Shown here: in pieces, positions 52,201-61,484 of the stretch
Layout of the letters: every line of letters begins with the position of its first letter
Position numbering within the stretch: the first letter of the stretch is position 1
DNA from: Adhaeribacter aerolatus
Lineage (GTDB): Bacteria; Bacteroidota; Bacteroidia; Cytophagales; Hymenobacteraceae
Length of the DNA stretch: 64,000 nucleotides
Reading direction: 5' to 3'
Assembly (NCBI RefSeq): GCF_007991635.1
Contig: NZ_BJYS01000026.1
Location: 1-64,000, forward strand
Translations under genes and position numbers: made by a program
The notes under the pieces: model-generated
Seen by the model: only the letters and a program-made list of their open reading frames with translations
The model's database searches: none
What the model was told of the DNA's origin: nothing

Positions 52201-53142
52201 ATGGAAGTAAATAGCACGTTTTGGATTGGATTCAATCTTTTTGTTCTCCTGATGCTCGCCCTGGATTTGGGCGTCTTTAACCGCAAAGCCCACGTGGTAT
52301 CGGTTAAAGAGGCATTAACATGGTCGGCGGTTTGGATATCGCTTTCCCTGGTTTTTAATGTCCTGGTCTATTATTGGTTCGGCGAGCACAAGGCCGTGGA
52401 GTTTTTAACCGGTTACGTTTTAGAGAAGACCCTCAGCGTCGATAATATTTTTGTATTTGTACTCATATTCAAATACTTCCAGATACCTTCTATGTATCAG
52501 CACAAAATTTTGTTCTGGGGTATTTTGGGCGCCCTGCTGATGCGCGTGATTTTCATTTTTGCCGGCGTGGCCTTAATCGAGAAGTTCCACTGGACGATTT
52601 ACCTGTTTGGCGTTTTCCTTATTTATACCGGTTACAAAATGTTTACCGAGAAAGATAAAGAAATGGAGCCGGAGAAAAATCCGGTTATCCGGTTTTTCCG
52701 GAAAATAATACCCGTTACGAACCAGTTGGAGGGCGATAAGTTTTTTGTGAAGCAGGCCGGCAAGTTACATGCTACGCCACTATTCCTGGTGCTTATCCTA
52801 ATTGAGGTATCTGACCTTATTTTTGCGGTGGATAGCATCCCCGCCATCCTGGCCATTACCCAGGACCAGTTTATCGTTTATACATCCAACGTTTTTGCCA
52901 TTCTGGGCTTGCGTTCGCTGTATTTCGCTTTGGCCCACGTAATACACCGGTTTGTGTTTCTTTCTACCGGCCTGGCCATTATTTTAATATTTGTCGGCCT
53001 CAAAATGGTAATGATAGATGTCTTCAAAGTTCCGACGTTTATTTCCTTGCTCGTTATCGCGTTTATCATTACGGTTAGTATTGTGTTTTCCTTAATTAAA
53101 ACAGCAAAGGAAAAGAATGACGCAACAGACGAAACGGTATAA
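52201..53142 (+). CDS. TerC/Alx family membrane protein
   Basis: The 313-residue protein has about nine membrane helices and the TerC signatures LALDLGVFNRK, TLSVDNIFVFVLIFKYFQIP, and AVDSIPAILAITQD, with conserved acidic residues in the membrane. TerC/Alx proteins export manganese or take part in metal loading of secreted enzymes; tellurite resistance is the historical name. No yybP-ykoY riboswitch is recognised upstream. No tellurite genes nearby. Confidence 0.93.
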   Translation: MEVNSTFWIGFNLFVLLMLALDLGVFNRKAHVVSVKEALTWSAVWISLSLVFNVLVYYWFGEHKAVEFLTGYVLEKTLSVDNIFVFVLIFKYFQIPSMYQHKILFWGILGALLMRVIFIFAGVALIEKFHWTIYLFGVFLIYTGYKMFTEKDKEMEPEKNPVIRFFRKIIPVTNQLEGDKFFVKQAGKLHATPLFLVLILIEVSDLIFAVDSIPAILAITQDQFIVYTSNVFAILGLRSLYFALAHVIHRFVFLSTGLAIILIFVGLKMVMIDVFKVPTFISLLVIAFIITVSIVFSLIKTAKEKNDATDETV

Positions 53143-53699
53143 ACCTCTATAAAAGCGGCCAGTTTGGAAGGAGGCAGAAATGCATGCCTTGCAAGCTGGC
53201 TGTTAAAATGTTTCGGTAAACGCAGTGGCAATCACTGGCATGTTAGTCCTGACAGCAACATAACCATCTTATCGAACTCAACGCCCATTTACGCCAACAG
53301 TAGCGCCGTCAATTATACTGTGCTAAAAGGCATTGTTAATGTGATATTATTAGAATACCATACTTCTGTATTGAGCGCAGTGGTATCTTGTAGTAGAAAT
53401 ATTGGCCAGTTATCAACTTAAGCCAGTTGAAAGCTGACCGTTAAATAAGCTAATAATTACCGCTGCACTTAAACTTGCGGCATGTGGTGGCATGGGAGGA
53501 GAGTCAATTAAGAATAAGCCCAAAGGCAATAATGTAGGTGCTTACTAAGTATTGATATCATACCTTGAATTTACTTGTGGAGAAAAGGTGTTTTAGATAA
53601 AGATTACATGAGGAAAACTTACCGTTTATAAAAAATAAAATTACAAGCCTGAGTTATTGCTAAAAAATGCTATTATATTTAAAATAGTAAATGTAAGTT
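53143..53699. other. AT-rich intergenic region before the NERD-TPR gene
   Basis: About 560 bases with no start-initiated gene. A stop-bounded segment at 53438-53548 would encode a lipoprotein-like string ending in LAACGGMGGE but lacks a start codon. The last 150 bases are very AT-rich and should contain the promoter of the gene at 53700. Confidence 0.45.
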
Positions 53700-56600
53700 A
53701 TGGCATTCCACGCATTTTTAAATAACCCATATAATTATACCCACGAAAACGAGATTTTCGATGTTTTAGTGGAAAAGCTTTCTGCCAGGTATAGAGACAC
53801 TAATTACCTTTCAATCCTCTTAGGTAATGTTAATTGTAATGGCAGGGAAATGGACGCAATCGCTATTAAAAAAAACAGCATAACCATTATCGACTTTAAA
53901 AATTACGGAGGAGATATTAAATTTTCCGAAAATGCAGCATGGGAAACAAATGATACAATAATTAAGGGAGGAACATACCTTAATCCATTAGAACAGCTTA
54001 AAGATAATAAAAGAATTTTTAAACAATATCTAGAACACACCTCCAACATCTTTTATTATAAGGATTCAGCTTTTCTTCCGCATATCAGCGGATTAGTCCT
54101 TTTTCATAAAACTATTAACTTCAATCAAGCTGTCTTACCACCAAATATTAAAACTTGGTTTAGGATAGCAGACATCGATAGTGCTTCCGATACTTTATAT
54201 AATTTTTCTAGTTTAAGAATAAAGCTTTCTGAAAGTGAAATTCTTAATTTTCCTAAAGCCCTGCACCTTGAAGAATATAGAAAGGAAAAACTTCTTTACA
54301 CCTCTCGACTTACTAATAATCAAGAATTAAAGGGTAATGATATTGAGGTTAAACACCAAAATATTCATCCTGATATTTCAGCACTAATTAGCTTAGGAAA
54401 TATTAGATTTATAGAAGGTGATTTTTATGGAGCAATTGATGCTTATACCCAAGCTACAATAGTAAACCCATCTGAGTCTTTAGCTTACTATAAGAGAGGG
54501 TTATGTTATCAAAGCTTAGATGAAAATTTAAATGCAATTGATGATTTTAACCAAGCCATAGCTTTTAGCAGAAATTTCTCACCTGCTTTCTTAGGTAGGG
54601 CTAATTCCTTTTTCAGCCTAAAACAATATAACAAGGCCATGGAGGATTATATCAGAATTACAAATGATAAATCTAAACCAGTAAAAGAAGCAAGATCGCA
54701 AATACATTTTAAATTAGGTTCCATTCATGCCTCAAATGAACATTACTCCCCGGCATTGGAAGAATTCACCAGAAGTATAGAGTATGAGCACAGTTATTAC
54801 GAGCCTTATTTTGAGAGAGGCCGGGTAAATCTTATTGCCGGGAACTATAAAGAGGCTGTTAATGATTTCTCAGAATATATTCACTCAAAACCTAATAATC
54901 CTGAAGCTTATTTTTATAAAGGTAAAGCTAAAGAGGCATGTGGCAGCATGGAGGAAGCCATAAATGAATATTCGCTTGCCTTAAAATATAGACCTAAATA
55001 TTCTGAGGTTCTTCTTCATAGGGCGAATGCATTAGTAATTTTAAATAAATATGAAGAGGCCTTAAAGGATTATGATTTGTATGTTTTGATTAATCCCAAT
55101 GATAATTTAATCTTTGTTAGAAGGGGAGATATAAAGAAAGGATTATATGATTATAAGGGAGCTATTGAAGACTTCTCAAAGGTAATTAATGTTAATCCAA
55201 GTAATGCTGCAGCTTTCTTTAAAAGAGGTCTGACACAACTAGAACTTAAAGCATATAAAAAAGCAATTGAAGATTTTGATGTTGCAATTTCCCTGAATTT
55301 ATTAAAACAGGAGGTATATTTTAAAAGAGCTGAAGCGAAATTAAATTTAGAAGACTACGAAGGTGTTATAGAAGATTATTCTTATATAATAGCCGCAGGC
55401 ACTAGGGATGCAAATGTGTTTTACAAATCAGGTTTAGCCAAACAATTTAGGTTAGATTTTTCTGGGGCCATTGAAGATTTTACAGATGCCATTGGTTTAA
55501 CTAAAAGTCCATATAATTGTGGTGATTTTTATGCTTCTAGGGCATTTGCTTACAAATCTATTGGTGAATATACTAGTGCCATATCTGATTACCTTATAGC
55601 TATTAAGCTTAGTTCAGACAAAGCTAATAAATTAAAGTTGTCGCTTTCAGATGCATACCTAGGAATTGCTGTTAATGAAAATTCGTATGGTAATTATGAA
55701 AATGCTATTATAAATTACGTTGAAGCCATAAAACTAAATCCAACTAATAATAAGGATTTAAGAATTGCATTAGCTGAAGTTTATTTTAATAAGGCATTGA
55801 TTAATAAAAAGGAGTACAAACCTGAAAATGCTTTTGCAGATTTCTCCAAAGCGATAGAACTAAACCACAATAATCCTTTTTATTATTACGAAAGAAGCTT
55901 ACTTAGATTTACATTTAATGACTACTTGGGCGCTCATATGGATTTTTCTATAGCCAGTGAGTTAGAACCTGATGATGTTTACTATACTAATCAACAATGT
56001 TGTTATGATACCATAATTGAAGCTATAGAGCTTAACCCTGGTAATTGGGCCTGTTTTACGGAAGAAGAAACCATTGAAGATATTATAGAAGAGTTTGAGA
56101 TAGCCTTAATAGAATCTATTAAAGCTGTAGACCATGAACCTATTGAAGAAGATTTCTTGCATTGGAATAATAATGAATATTATGAATTCAGGGGGTATGG
56201 TAATTATACAGATAGTGCTCATTTTTATTATCGAAGTGGAGATCTGAAAGTTAGTTTACAGAACTTTAAAGGGGCTATAGAGGATTATACTAAAGCCATA
56301 GAGTTAGATTGGGATGTAGCAGATTATTATCAATACCGAGCATATGCGAGTTTTGAAGTTAAGGATTACGATAATGCTGTTGCTGATTATGTGGAAGCTA
56401 TAAGGCTAGATTCAACAAAAGAAAATGAGTTAAGAATTTCCTTGGCTGAAGTTTACTTTAAGAAGGCAATTGATAGCCTAGAAATAGGCTTGTATACCGA
56501 TTTCGATTATGCCATTGAAGATTACACAAAAGCAATAGAACTGAATCCTAGTAATGCAGAGTATTATTACCACCGAGGATTAACAAGGTGTGATACAAAG

Positions 56601-56969
56601 GATTATAAAGGTGCTGCTAAAGATTTTACAAAAGCAATAAAGTTAAATTCGATAAGGAATGAAGAATTAAAAAGGCTTTTACCATATGCATACTTTTATA
56701 ATGCTATTGCAAAAGAAAGAAATGGAAATTACAACAAGGCAATAATAAACTATACAAGAGCAATAGAGCTGAATCCAAGTGATGCAGAATATTATCAAAA
56801 TAGAGGTTGTGCTAATTTTGAGATGAATAATTTTGAGGCTGCATTAGCAGATTACACAAAAGCTATTGAATTGGACCCATCTAAAACGAAGCAATTGATA
56901 CCGAGATTAGTGAATTCCTATAATAATATGAGAAATTTTATGGGCTCTGACTTTGTTTCTGTAGACTGA
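53700..56969 (+). CDS. NERD nuclease-like domain fused to about 22 TPR repeats
   Basis: The 1089-residue protein opens with a NERD-type domain (residues about 13-190): E18, then GREMDAIAIKKNSITIIDFKNYGG where Asp52 and D65-F-K67 fit the PD-(D/E)XK nuclease core. From about 228 to 1075 it is a solenoid of roughly 22 tetratricopeptide repeats (AIEDYTKAIELNPSN pattern). No signal peptide or membrane segment, so it is cytoplasmic. The DNA is far more AT-rich than neighbouring genes, indicating transfer. It stands alone, next to a broken transposase. A sensing solenoid joined to a nuclease suggests defence or nucleic-acid processing; this is inference. Confidence 0.85.
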   Translation: MAFHAFLNNPYNYTHENEIFDVLVEKLSARYRDTNYLSILLGNVNCNGREMDAIAIKKNSITIIDFKNYGGDIKFSENAAWETNDTIIKGGTYLNPLEQLKDNKRIFKQYLEHTSNIFYYKDSAFLPHISGLVLFHKTINFNQAVLPPNIKTWFRIADIDSASDTLYNFSSLRIKLSESEILNFPKALHLEEYRKEKLLYTSRLTNNQELKGNDIEVKHQNIHPDISALISLGNIRFIEGDFYGAIDAYTQATIVNPSESLAYYKRGLCYQSLDENLNAIDDFNQAIAFSRNFSPAFLGRANSFFSLKQYNKAMEDYIRITNDKSKPVKEARSQIHFKLGSIHASNEHYSPALEEFTRSIEYEHSYYEPYFERGRVNLIAGNYKEAVNDFSEYIHSKPNNPEAYFYKGKAKEACGSMEEAINEYSLALKYRPKYSEVLLHRANALVILNKYEEALKDYDLYVLINPNDNLIFVRRGDIKKGLYDYKGAIEDFSKVINVNPSNAAAFFKRGLTQLELKAYKKAIEDFDVAISLNLLKQEVYFKRAEAKLNLEDYEGVIEDYSYIIAAGTRDANVFYKSGLAKQFRLDFSGAIEDFTDAIGLTKSPYNCGDFYASRAFAYKSIGEYTSAISDYLIAIKLSSDKANKLKLSLSDAYLGIAVNENSYGNYENAIINYVEAIKLNPTNNKDLRIALAEVYFNKALINKKEYKPENAFADFSKAIELNHNNPFYYYERSLLRFTFNDYLGAHMDFSIASELEPDDVYYTNQQCCYDTIIEAIELNPGNWACFTEEETIEDIIEEFEIALIESIKAVDHEPIEEDFLHWNNNEYYEFRGYGNYTDSAHFYYRSGDLKVSLQNFKGAIEDYTKAIELDWDVADYYQYRAYASFEVKDYDNAVADYVEAIRLDSTKENELRISLAEVYFKKAIDSLEIGLYTDFDYAIEDYTKAIELNPSNAEYYYHRGLTRCDTKDYKGAAKDFTKAIKLNSIRNEELKRLLPYAYFYNAIAKERNGNYNKAIINYTRAIELNPSDAEYYQNRGCANFEMNNFEAALADYTKAIELDPSKTKQLIPRLVNSYNNMRNFMGSDFVSVD

Positions 56970-57033
56970 AAATTTGTTCTTCAGGTAATTGTTGTATGAA
57001 AAATCATTACAAGTATTTTAACCCCGCTATTTT

Positions 57034-57090
57034 GAGTCTTCCGCAGGATGACTGCAAACTTTTGATGAAACCGGAAGAACTCTGTTCCGG
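57034..57090 (+). repeat. Left inverted repeat and hairpin of the broken RAYT unit
   Basis: GAGTCTTCCGCAGGATGACT at 57034-57053 continues into GCAAACT and contains GCAG-GATGA-CTGC. Next is a hairpin CCGGAA-GAACTCTG-TTCCGG (57071-57090). The first part is repeated inverted at 57700-57724. Confidence 0.78.
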
Positions 57091-57113
57091 TAAATACCAG
57101 CAAAGGAAACTAC

Positions 57114-57663
57114 ATGCAAGGGGGCTATCAAATCAGAGACCAAAACGGAATTTATTTTATCACCTTTGCGGTGGTGGAGTGGGTGGATGTTTTTTTCCCG
57201 AAAAGAATATGCTAACCTGGTAGTAGAAAGTTTGTAGTTCTGCCAGAAAGAAAAAGGATTAATTATCTATGGCTGGTGTATACTATCCAACCATTTGCAC
57301 CTGATTGTATCGGCGGGCGAAGGGTTTGGCTTATCAGCTATTCTGCGTGACTTCAAAAAGTTTACTTCTAGTACTATCTTGAAAGCTATTGAGCAGAACC
57401 CACAGGAAAGCCGACGGAATTGGATGCTATGGCTATTTAAAGCTACTGGCGAGAAGAACAGCAAAAACACAAAATATCAGTTCTGGCAACAGGATAACCA
57501 CCCAATAGCTTTGGAATCTAACCGGTTCAAGGAAGAAAAACTGTATTACCTGCACCAAAACCCGGTAGCAGCCGGATTGGTAGCGGAGCCGGAGCATTAT
57601 ATTTATTCCAGTGCAACAGATTATGCTGGCGGTAAAGGATTAATTAATATTACTTTCCTGTAA
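57114..57663 (+). pseudogene. Broken REP-associated tyrosine transposase
   Basis: The ATG at 57114 starts a recognisable RAYT protein (GGYQIRDQNGIYFITFAVVEW), but a run of seven T near 57189-57195 shifts the frame; with six T it would continue VDVFSRKEYANLVVESL. The restored frame then meets a TAG in place of a usual Lys codon, before FCQKEKGLIIYGWCILSNHL, whose NHLHL is the HUH site. Downstream it runs to 57663 (LYYLHQNPVAAGLV is a family hallmark). Two independent lesions show decay. Inverted repeats flank it. It belongs to a different branch from the intact 51287 transposase. Confidence 0.85.
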
Positions 57664-57671
57664 TGTTCAGG

Positions 57672-57724
57672 AAGTCGGAGACTTTCCATTTCATTAAGCG
57701 TTTGCAGTCTCCTGCGGAAGACTC
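57672..57724 (-). repeat. Right inverted repeat and hairpin of the broken RAYT unit
   Basis: A hairpin AAGTC-GGA-GACTT (57672-57684) is followed by GTTTGCAGTCTCCTGCGGAA (57700-57719) running into GACTC, the reverse complement, with small changes, of the left repeat at 57034-57060. Confidence 0.75.
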
Positions 57725-57918
57725 CAAACAGCGGGGACCTACAAACAGCGGGTTTGTTATATTCTTGTAAGCCCAGTAGGAGCAATGCATTAAATTCTAA
57801 ATTAAATAATCCTGCAGGGTACTTTTAAATATTTCCCCAAGCCCTAACACTGCTATTTAAATTTTTAGCCGTTACTTTGTGTCTTTCGTTAGTACACCCG
57901 ATGCTAGCTCCCTTTAGG

Positions 57919-59478
57919 ATGAAAATATTCAAAACCGACTATAGCGCTACCGGCGCCTTTTCTGCGCTAATTACCGATTACCTGGCCCAGGACCCCAAAT
58001 TGCAGCCCTTTTATAATCGCTTTCCGGCCCTGGAAAACTTTGGCGAGCAGGTTAGGGAAAAACAGCAGGCGCCCGTAAACCGCGAATTACTTTGTAGCGT
58101 GCTGCACGAACAATACGCCAATATTGCGGAGGTGCAGCCGCTGGTGCAGCAAAATATTAAATTACTGGGGCAGCCCAATACCTTTACCGTTACCACGGGC
58201 CACCAGCTTAATATTTTTACCGGTCCGCTTTACTTTGTTTACAAAATTATTTCGGCCATTAATACCTGTAAGCGCTTAAACGAAACCTACCCCGATTACA
58301 ATTTTGTGCCGGTTTACTGGATGGCCACCGAAGACCACGATTTTGCCGAAGTCAATCATTTTAATTTGTTCGGTAAAAAATATACCTGGGAGAGCAACCA
58401 GACCGGAGCCGTAGGTCGTTTCTCTACCGCCGATATGGCCGAGCTGCTTTCCAGTTTGCCTGAAGCTTGTCCGGTTTTTACCGAAGCTTACGCCAATTAC
58501 AGCAATTTAACGGATGCTACCCGCGCGATTACCCACGCTTTATTCGGTGCGTACGGGTTGGTAAGCCTGGATGGCGACCATCCGGCCCTGAAGCAGGTGT
58601 TGCAGCCCGTGGTGGAGCAGGAACTCACGCAGCACACGGCGCATCAACTGGTAACCGAGGTAAGCGAAAAGCTGGCTGCCGAATACAAAGCCCAGGTGAT
58701 GTCCCGGGAAATAAACTTTTTTTACCTCGATACGGGCCGGCGGGAACGCATTGTGCGGGAAGGCGATAGCTACAAAGTTTTAAACACTGATTTGGTGTTT
58801 TCGGAAGCCGAAATATTAAAGTTAGCGGCGGAAGAACCGGATAAATTTAGCCCCAACGTAATTTTACGGCCGCTGTACCAGGAAATGGTGCTGCCCAACC
58901 TGGCGTATATTGGCGGCGGGGCCGAAGTAAATTATTGGTTTCAGTTAAAGCCGGTGTTTGAAGCCTACGGCGTGCCGTACCCGATGGTAATGCTGCGGAA
59001 TTCGGCGTTGTATATTAACAAAGCCAGTGCTATTCGCCGGCACAAACTAAATTTGCAGCCCGAAGATTTGTTTAAAGAAACGAATGTGCTGAAAAAGCAG
59101 ATTACCGCCCAGTTTGAGCACGATGGTTTATCGCTGGCCGCCGAAAAGGAGCAAATAGAAAATATATTTCAGCGCATTACCCAACTGGCCGCCAGCATCG
59201 ACCCAACCCTGGAAAAAACCGTAGCGGCCGAGCGGCAGAAAACCCACAACGCGCTGGAAGTGCTGGAGAAAAAAATTGTAAAAGCCAACGATACCAAGTA
59301 CGAAACCCACTTTAACCAGCTCAACAACTTAAAAGAAAAATTATTTCCGGGCGGCACTTTACAGGAACGCACCGATAATTTACTGACCTACAAAACAAAT
59401 AATCCGGAATTTATAGAGCAGTTGCTGGCGGCTCTAGACCCGCTCGAACATAAATTTACCGTGCTGGAGGAAGAATAA
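57919..59478 (+). CDS. bshC: Bacillithiol biosynthesis cysteine-adding enzyme
   Basis: I choose the ATG at 57919 (519 residues) because family proteins begin here (MKIFKTDYSATGAFS); 14 upstream in-frame residues do not fit. BshC adds cysteine to GlcN-malate, the last step of bacillithiol, the low-molecular-weight thiol used by this phylum. Family segments are VTTGHQLNIFTGPLYFVYKI, PVYWMATEDHDFAEVNHF and YIGGGAEVNYWFQLKPVFE, with a C-terminal coiled coil (AAERQKTHNALEVLEKK). Its stop overlaps the start of the next gene (TAATG), so translation is coupled. Confidence 0.95.
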   Translation: MKIFKTDYSATGAFSALITDYLAQDPKLQPFYNRFPALENFGEQVREKQQAPVNRELLCSVLHEQYANIAEVQPLVQQNIKLLGQPNTFTVTTGHQLNIFTGPLYFVYKIISAINTCKRLNETYPDYNFVPVYWMATEDHDFAEVNHFNLFGKKYTWESNQTGAVGRFSTADMAELLSSLPEACPVFTEAYANYSNLTDATRAITHALFGAYGLVSLDGDHPALKQVLQPVVEQELTQHTAHQLVTEVSEKLAAEYKAQVMSREINFFYLDTGRRERIVREGDSYKVLNTDLVFSEAEILKLAAEEPDKFSPNVILRPLYQEMVLPNLAYIGGGAEVNYWFQLKPVFEAYGVPYPMVMLRNSALYINKASAIRRHKLNLQPEDLFKETNVLKKQITAQFEHDGLSLAAEKEQIENIFQRITQLAASIDPTLEKTVAAERQKTHNALEVLEKKIVKANDTKYETHFNQLNNLKEKLFPGGTLQERTDNLLTYKTNNPEFIEQLLAALDPLEHKFTVLEEE

Positions 59479-60056
59479 TGCAGAAGGCCCGTTTGCGGAA
59501 AGAAATGCTGCAAAAACGGCTGGGGTACGAAGCGGCCGATATTTCCCGGAAAAGCCGGCAGATAGCCGCTAATTTTTTCGGGCATTTTTCTTTAGAAGAT
59601 ATTAAAGCCGTTCATGTTTTCCTGCCCATTCGGCTGAAGAACGAGATAGATACCTGGCCCATCATCCGGAAACTGCAAGCCGAATATCCGCACATTCAGG
59701 TAATAGCCTCGGTGTCGGATTTGCAGGAATTTACCTTAACGCACCATTGGCTCTTGCCCGAAACCGAATTGGTAGAAAATAAATGGGGTATTCCGGAGCC
59801 CCGGGGCGCTGAAGCCATACCGGTTGAAAAAATTGATATGGTGCTGGTACCATTGCTGGCTTTTGACCAGCAGGGCCACCGGGTTGGTTACGGCAAAGGC
59901 TTCTACGACCGGTTTTTAGAATTGTGTCGTCCCGATACCCTAAAAGTAGGTTTATCCCTGGAAGAGCCCATCACCGCCATCACCGATATTCACCCTGGTG
60001 ACACCGCCCTGGATTTCGCCCTTACACCTACCCATATTTATAAATTCGGCAACTAA
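59478..60056 (+). CDS. 5-formyltetrahydrofolate cyclo-ligase
   Basis: The 192-residue enzyme converts 5-formyl-THF to 5,10-methenyl-THF using ATP. It shows the N-terminal basic motif QKARLRKEMLQKRL, a phosphate-binding region with ENKWGIPEPRG, and the conserved RVGYGKGFYDRFL loop. Length is typical. It overlaps the bshC stop by one base, forming a two-gene operon. No folate gene is otherwise nearby. Confidence 0.95.
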   Translation: MQKARLRKEMLQKRLGYEAADISRKSRQIAANFFGHFSLEDIKAVHVFLPIRLKNEIDTWPIIRKLQAEYPHIQVIASVSDLQEFTLTHHWLLPETELVENKWGIPEPRGAEAIPVEKIDMVLVPLLAFDQQGHRVGYGKGFYDRFLELCRPDTLKVGLSLEEPITAITDIHPGDTALDFALTPTHIYKFGN

Positions 60057-60557
60057 GCTTTTTACCCAATAACTCATAATTCCTGGAAAAGCAATTCCTC
60101 CGCGCCATCCCGAGCCTGTCGAGGGATCTAACACCGCTTGTACTAGAAGGTATATAGCTAACAACTATCAGCTAAAAGTTCAGGAGATTGTTATGATTGC
60201 ACAACGGCTATCACGTAGTAGCAGGTAGAAGCCTAAAAGTTTACGTAATCCATTAGCGTCCTTCAGACGGAAACCACGCAGCAGGCAGCCAGATAGGTTC
60301 CTCCAGGAATTCTTGGATTCCCAGAAGGACAGCGGTGGGCTGGATTAATTCAGAAGATAATAGCCTTCGGTTTTATCCCGGTAATATATCCCTCGACAGG
60401 CTCGGAATGACCTAGCGCAGCGGCCATTCCAGTATCTAACTGAATATTGTTTATTATCAACAGGCTATCAGTATTTTGCTTATCTTAATTGGTACAAAAA
60501 ACTATTCACTCCCTCAAATATTCATTCAATTATTCACCCACTCACGCATTCACGCAT
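60057..60557. repeat. Intergenic region with inverted repeat pair
   Basis: CATCCCGAGCCTGTCGAGGG (60106-60125) and ATCCCTCGACAGGCTCGGAA (60388-60407) are inverted copies about 260 bases apart, each 22 bases long. A tail of degenerate ATTCACTC/ACGCATTC repeats lies at about 60505-60556. No gene found between them. Confidence 0.7.
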
Positions 60558-61226
60558 TTACTTTACCGCCCGCGTCATTTCGCGTTTACCGGCCGGGCCG
60601 GGTAAGGCTTGTACGGCAAAACCGGCGTTTTTTAAGCTTCTTTTAAAACTGCCTTTGGCGCAGTAACTTACCAGTATGCCGCCTTCCGCTAACGCGTCGT
60701 AAAGCTTCTGGAATATTTCGTCGGTCCAGAGTTCGGGTTGTTTTTCCGGAGCGAAAGCATCAAAGTAAATCAGGTTGTAGTAATTGGTGGGCAGGGTATA
60801 GGTTTCCAGGTCGTTCTGAATTTTCCGGAGCTCGAAGTTAGGTAAAACCGGTACGGGTTCGTGCCAGGGAGCCGTATGTAACTGCGGCAAATATTCGAGC
60901 AACTCGGGGTTCAGAATAAATTTATCGAAACGCATTTGGTCTACGAGTTCTACCGAAACCGGGAACTTCTCCAGCGCCTCGTACACAACCTGGTAGGGCT
61001 TGTTTATTACGTGTTGCAGCGTAAGCAACGCATTTAAACCGGTACCAAAGCCTACTTCCAACAATTTAATTGGGTGGTGATACGTCAGGGCAAACGCCAG
61101 CCCGCCCTGGATAAAAACGTGCAGCGATTCCTGCAAGGCGCCGTTTACCGAGTGATAATGTTCGTTTAGTTCGGGCACGTAAAGCGTCGTAGACCCGTCT
61201 TTGGTTTCCCTGATTTCAGTTTTCAT
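60558..61226 (-). CDS. mnmD: tRNA mnm5s2U34 methyltransferase, MnmD-type
   Basis: The 222-residue protein matches the methyltransferase half of MnmC as a stand-alone MnmD: YHSVNGALQESLHVFI, the SAM-binding LLEVGFGTGLNALLTL, YEALEKFP, and the catalytic-site region LIYFDAFAPEKQPELWT, then AEGGILVSYCAKGSFKRSLK. It finishes the 5-methylaminomethyl-2-thiouridine wobble base in certain tRNAs. The oxidase half of MnmC is absent here, as is usual in Bacteroidota. Confidence 0.93.
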   Translation of the reverse strand: MKTEIRETKDGSTTLYVPELNEHYHSVNGALQESLHVFIQGGLAFALTYHHPIKLLEVGFGTGLNALLTLQHVINKPYQVVYEALEKFPVSVELVDQMRFDKFILNPELLEYLPQLHTAPWHEPVPVLPNFELRKIQNDLETYTLPTNYYNLIYFDAFAPEKQPELWTDEIFQKLYDALAEGGILVSYCAKGSFKRSLKNAGFAVQALPGPAGKREMTRAVK

Positions 61227-61373
61227 GCGTAGTTGGTCTTGTTCCAGTTTAGTAATGGAAATATTATTGATGTCTGCCGGAAAGCCGCTGTTTTAGGTTT
61301 TGGCCGCAACAAACCGGTACTTTTAAGTAAAAGTACTAACCTATTTATAACAGCATCTTACCAATAAATTTAC

Positions 61374-61402
61374 CACCCCTGCCCCTCCTAAAAATAGGAG
61401 GG
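61374..61402. repeat. Single copy of the pyrimidine-rich palindromic repeat
   Basis: CACCCCTGCCCCTCCTAAAA leads into a perfect 8-bp hairpin CCCTCCTA-AAAA-TAGGAGGG (61383-61402), related to the pair at 49294-49391. Confidence 0.7.
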
Positions 61403-61484
61403 AAGCTTTCGGTACCGGTTAAAATATATAATTTACGCTGTTGCGTTACTTAAATACGAAAGCCGGCTACTTGTTAAAATTATA

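Noticed and set aside
51914-53490. Two stretches sharing CCGTTAAA and ACTTGCGGCA, considered as integron-type attC sites or a repeat
   Set aside because: The match is partial, with no palindromic core, no cassette genes and no integrase.
53438-53548. Lipoprotein-like peptide ending LAACGGMGGE
   Set aside because: The frame is bounded by a stop just upstream and has no ATG, GTG or TTG before the hydrophobic part, so it is not supportable as a gene.
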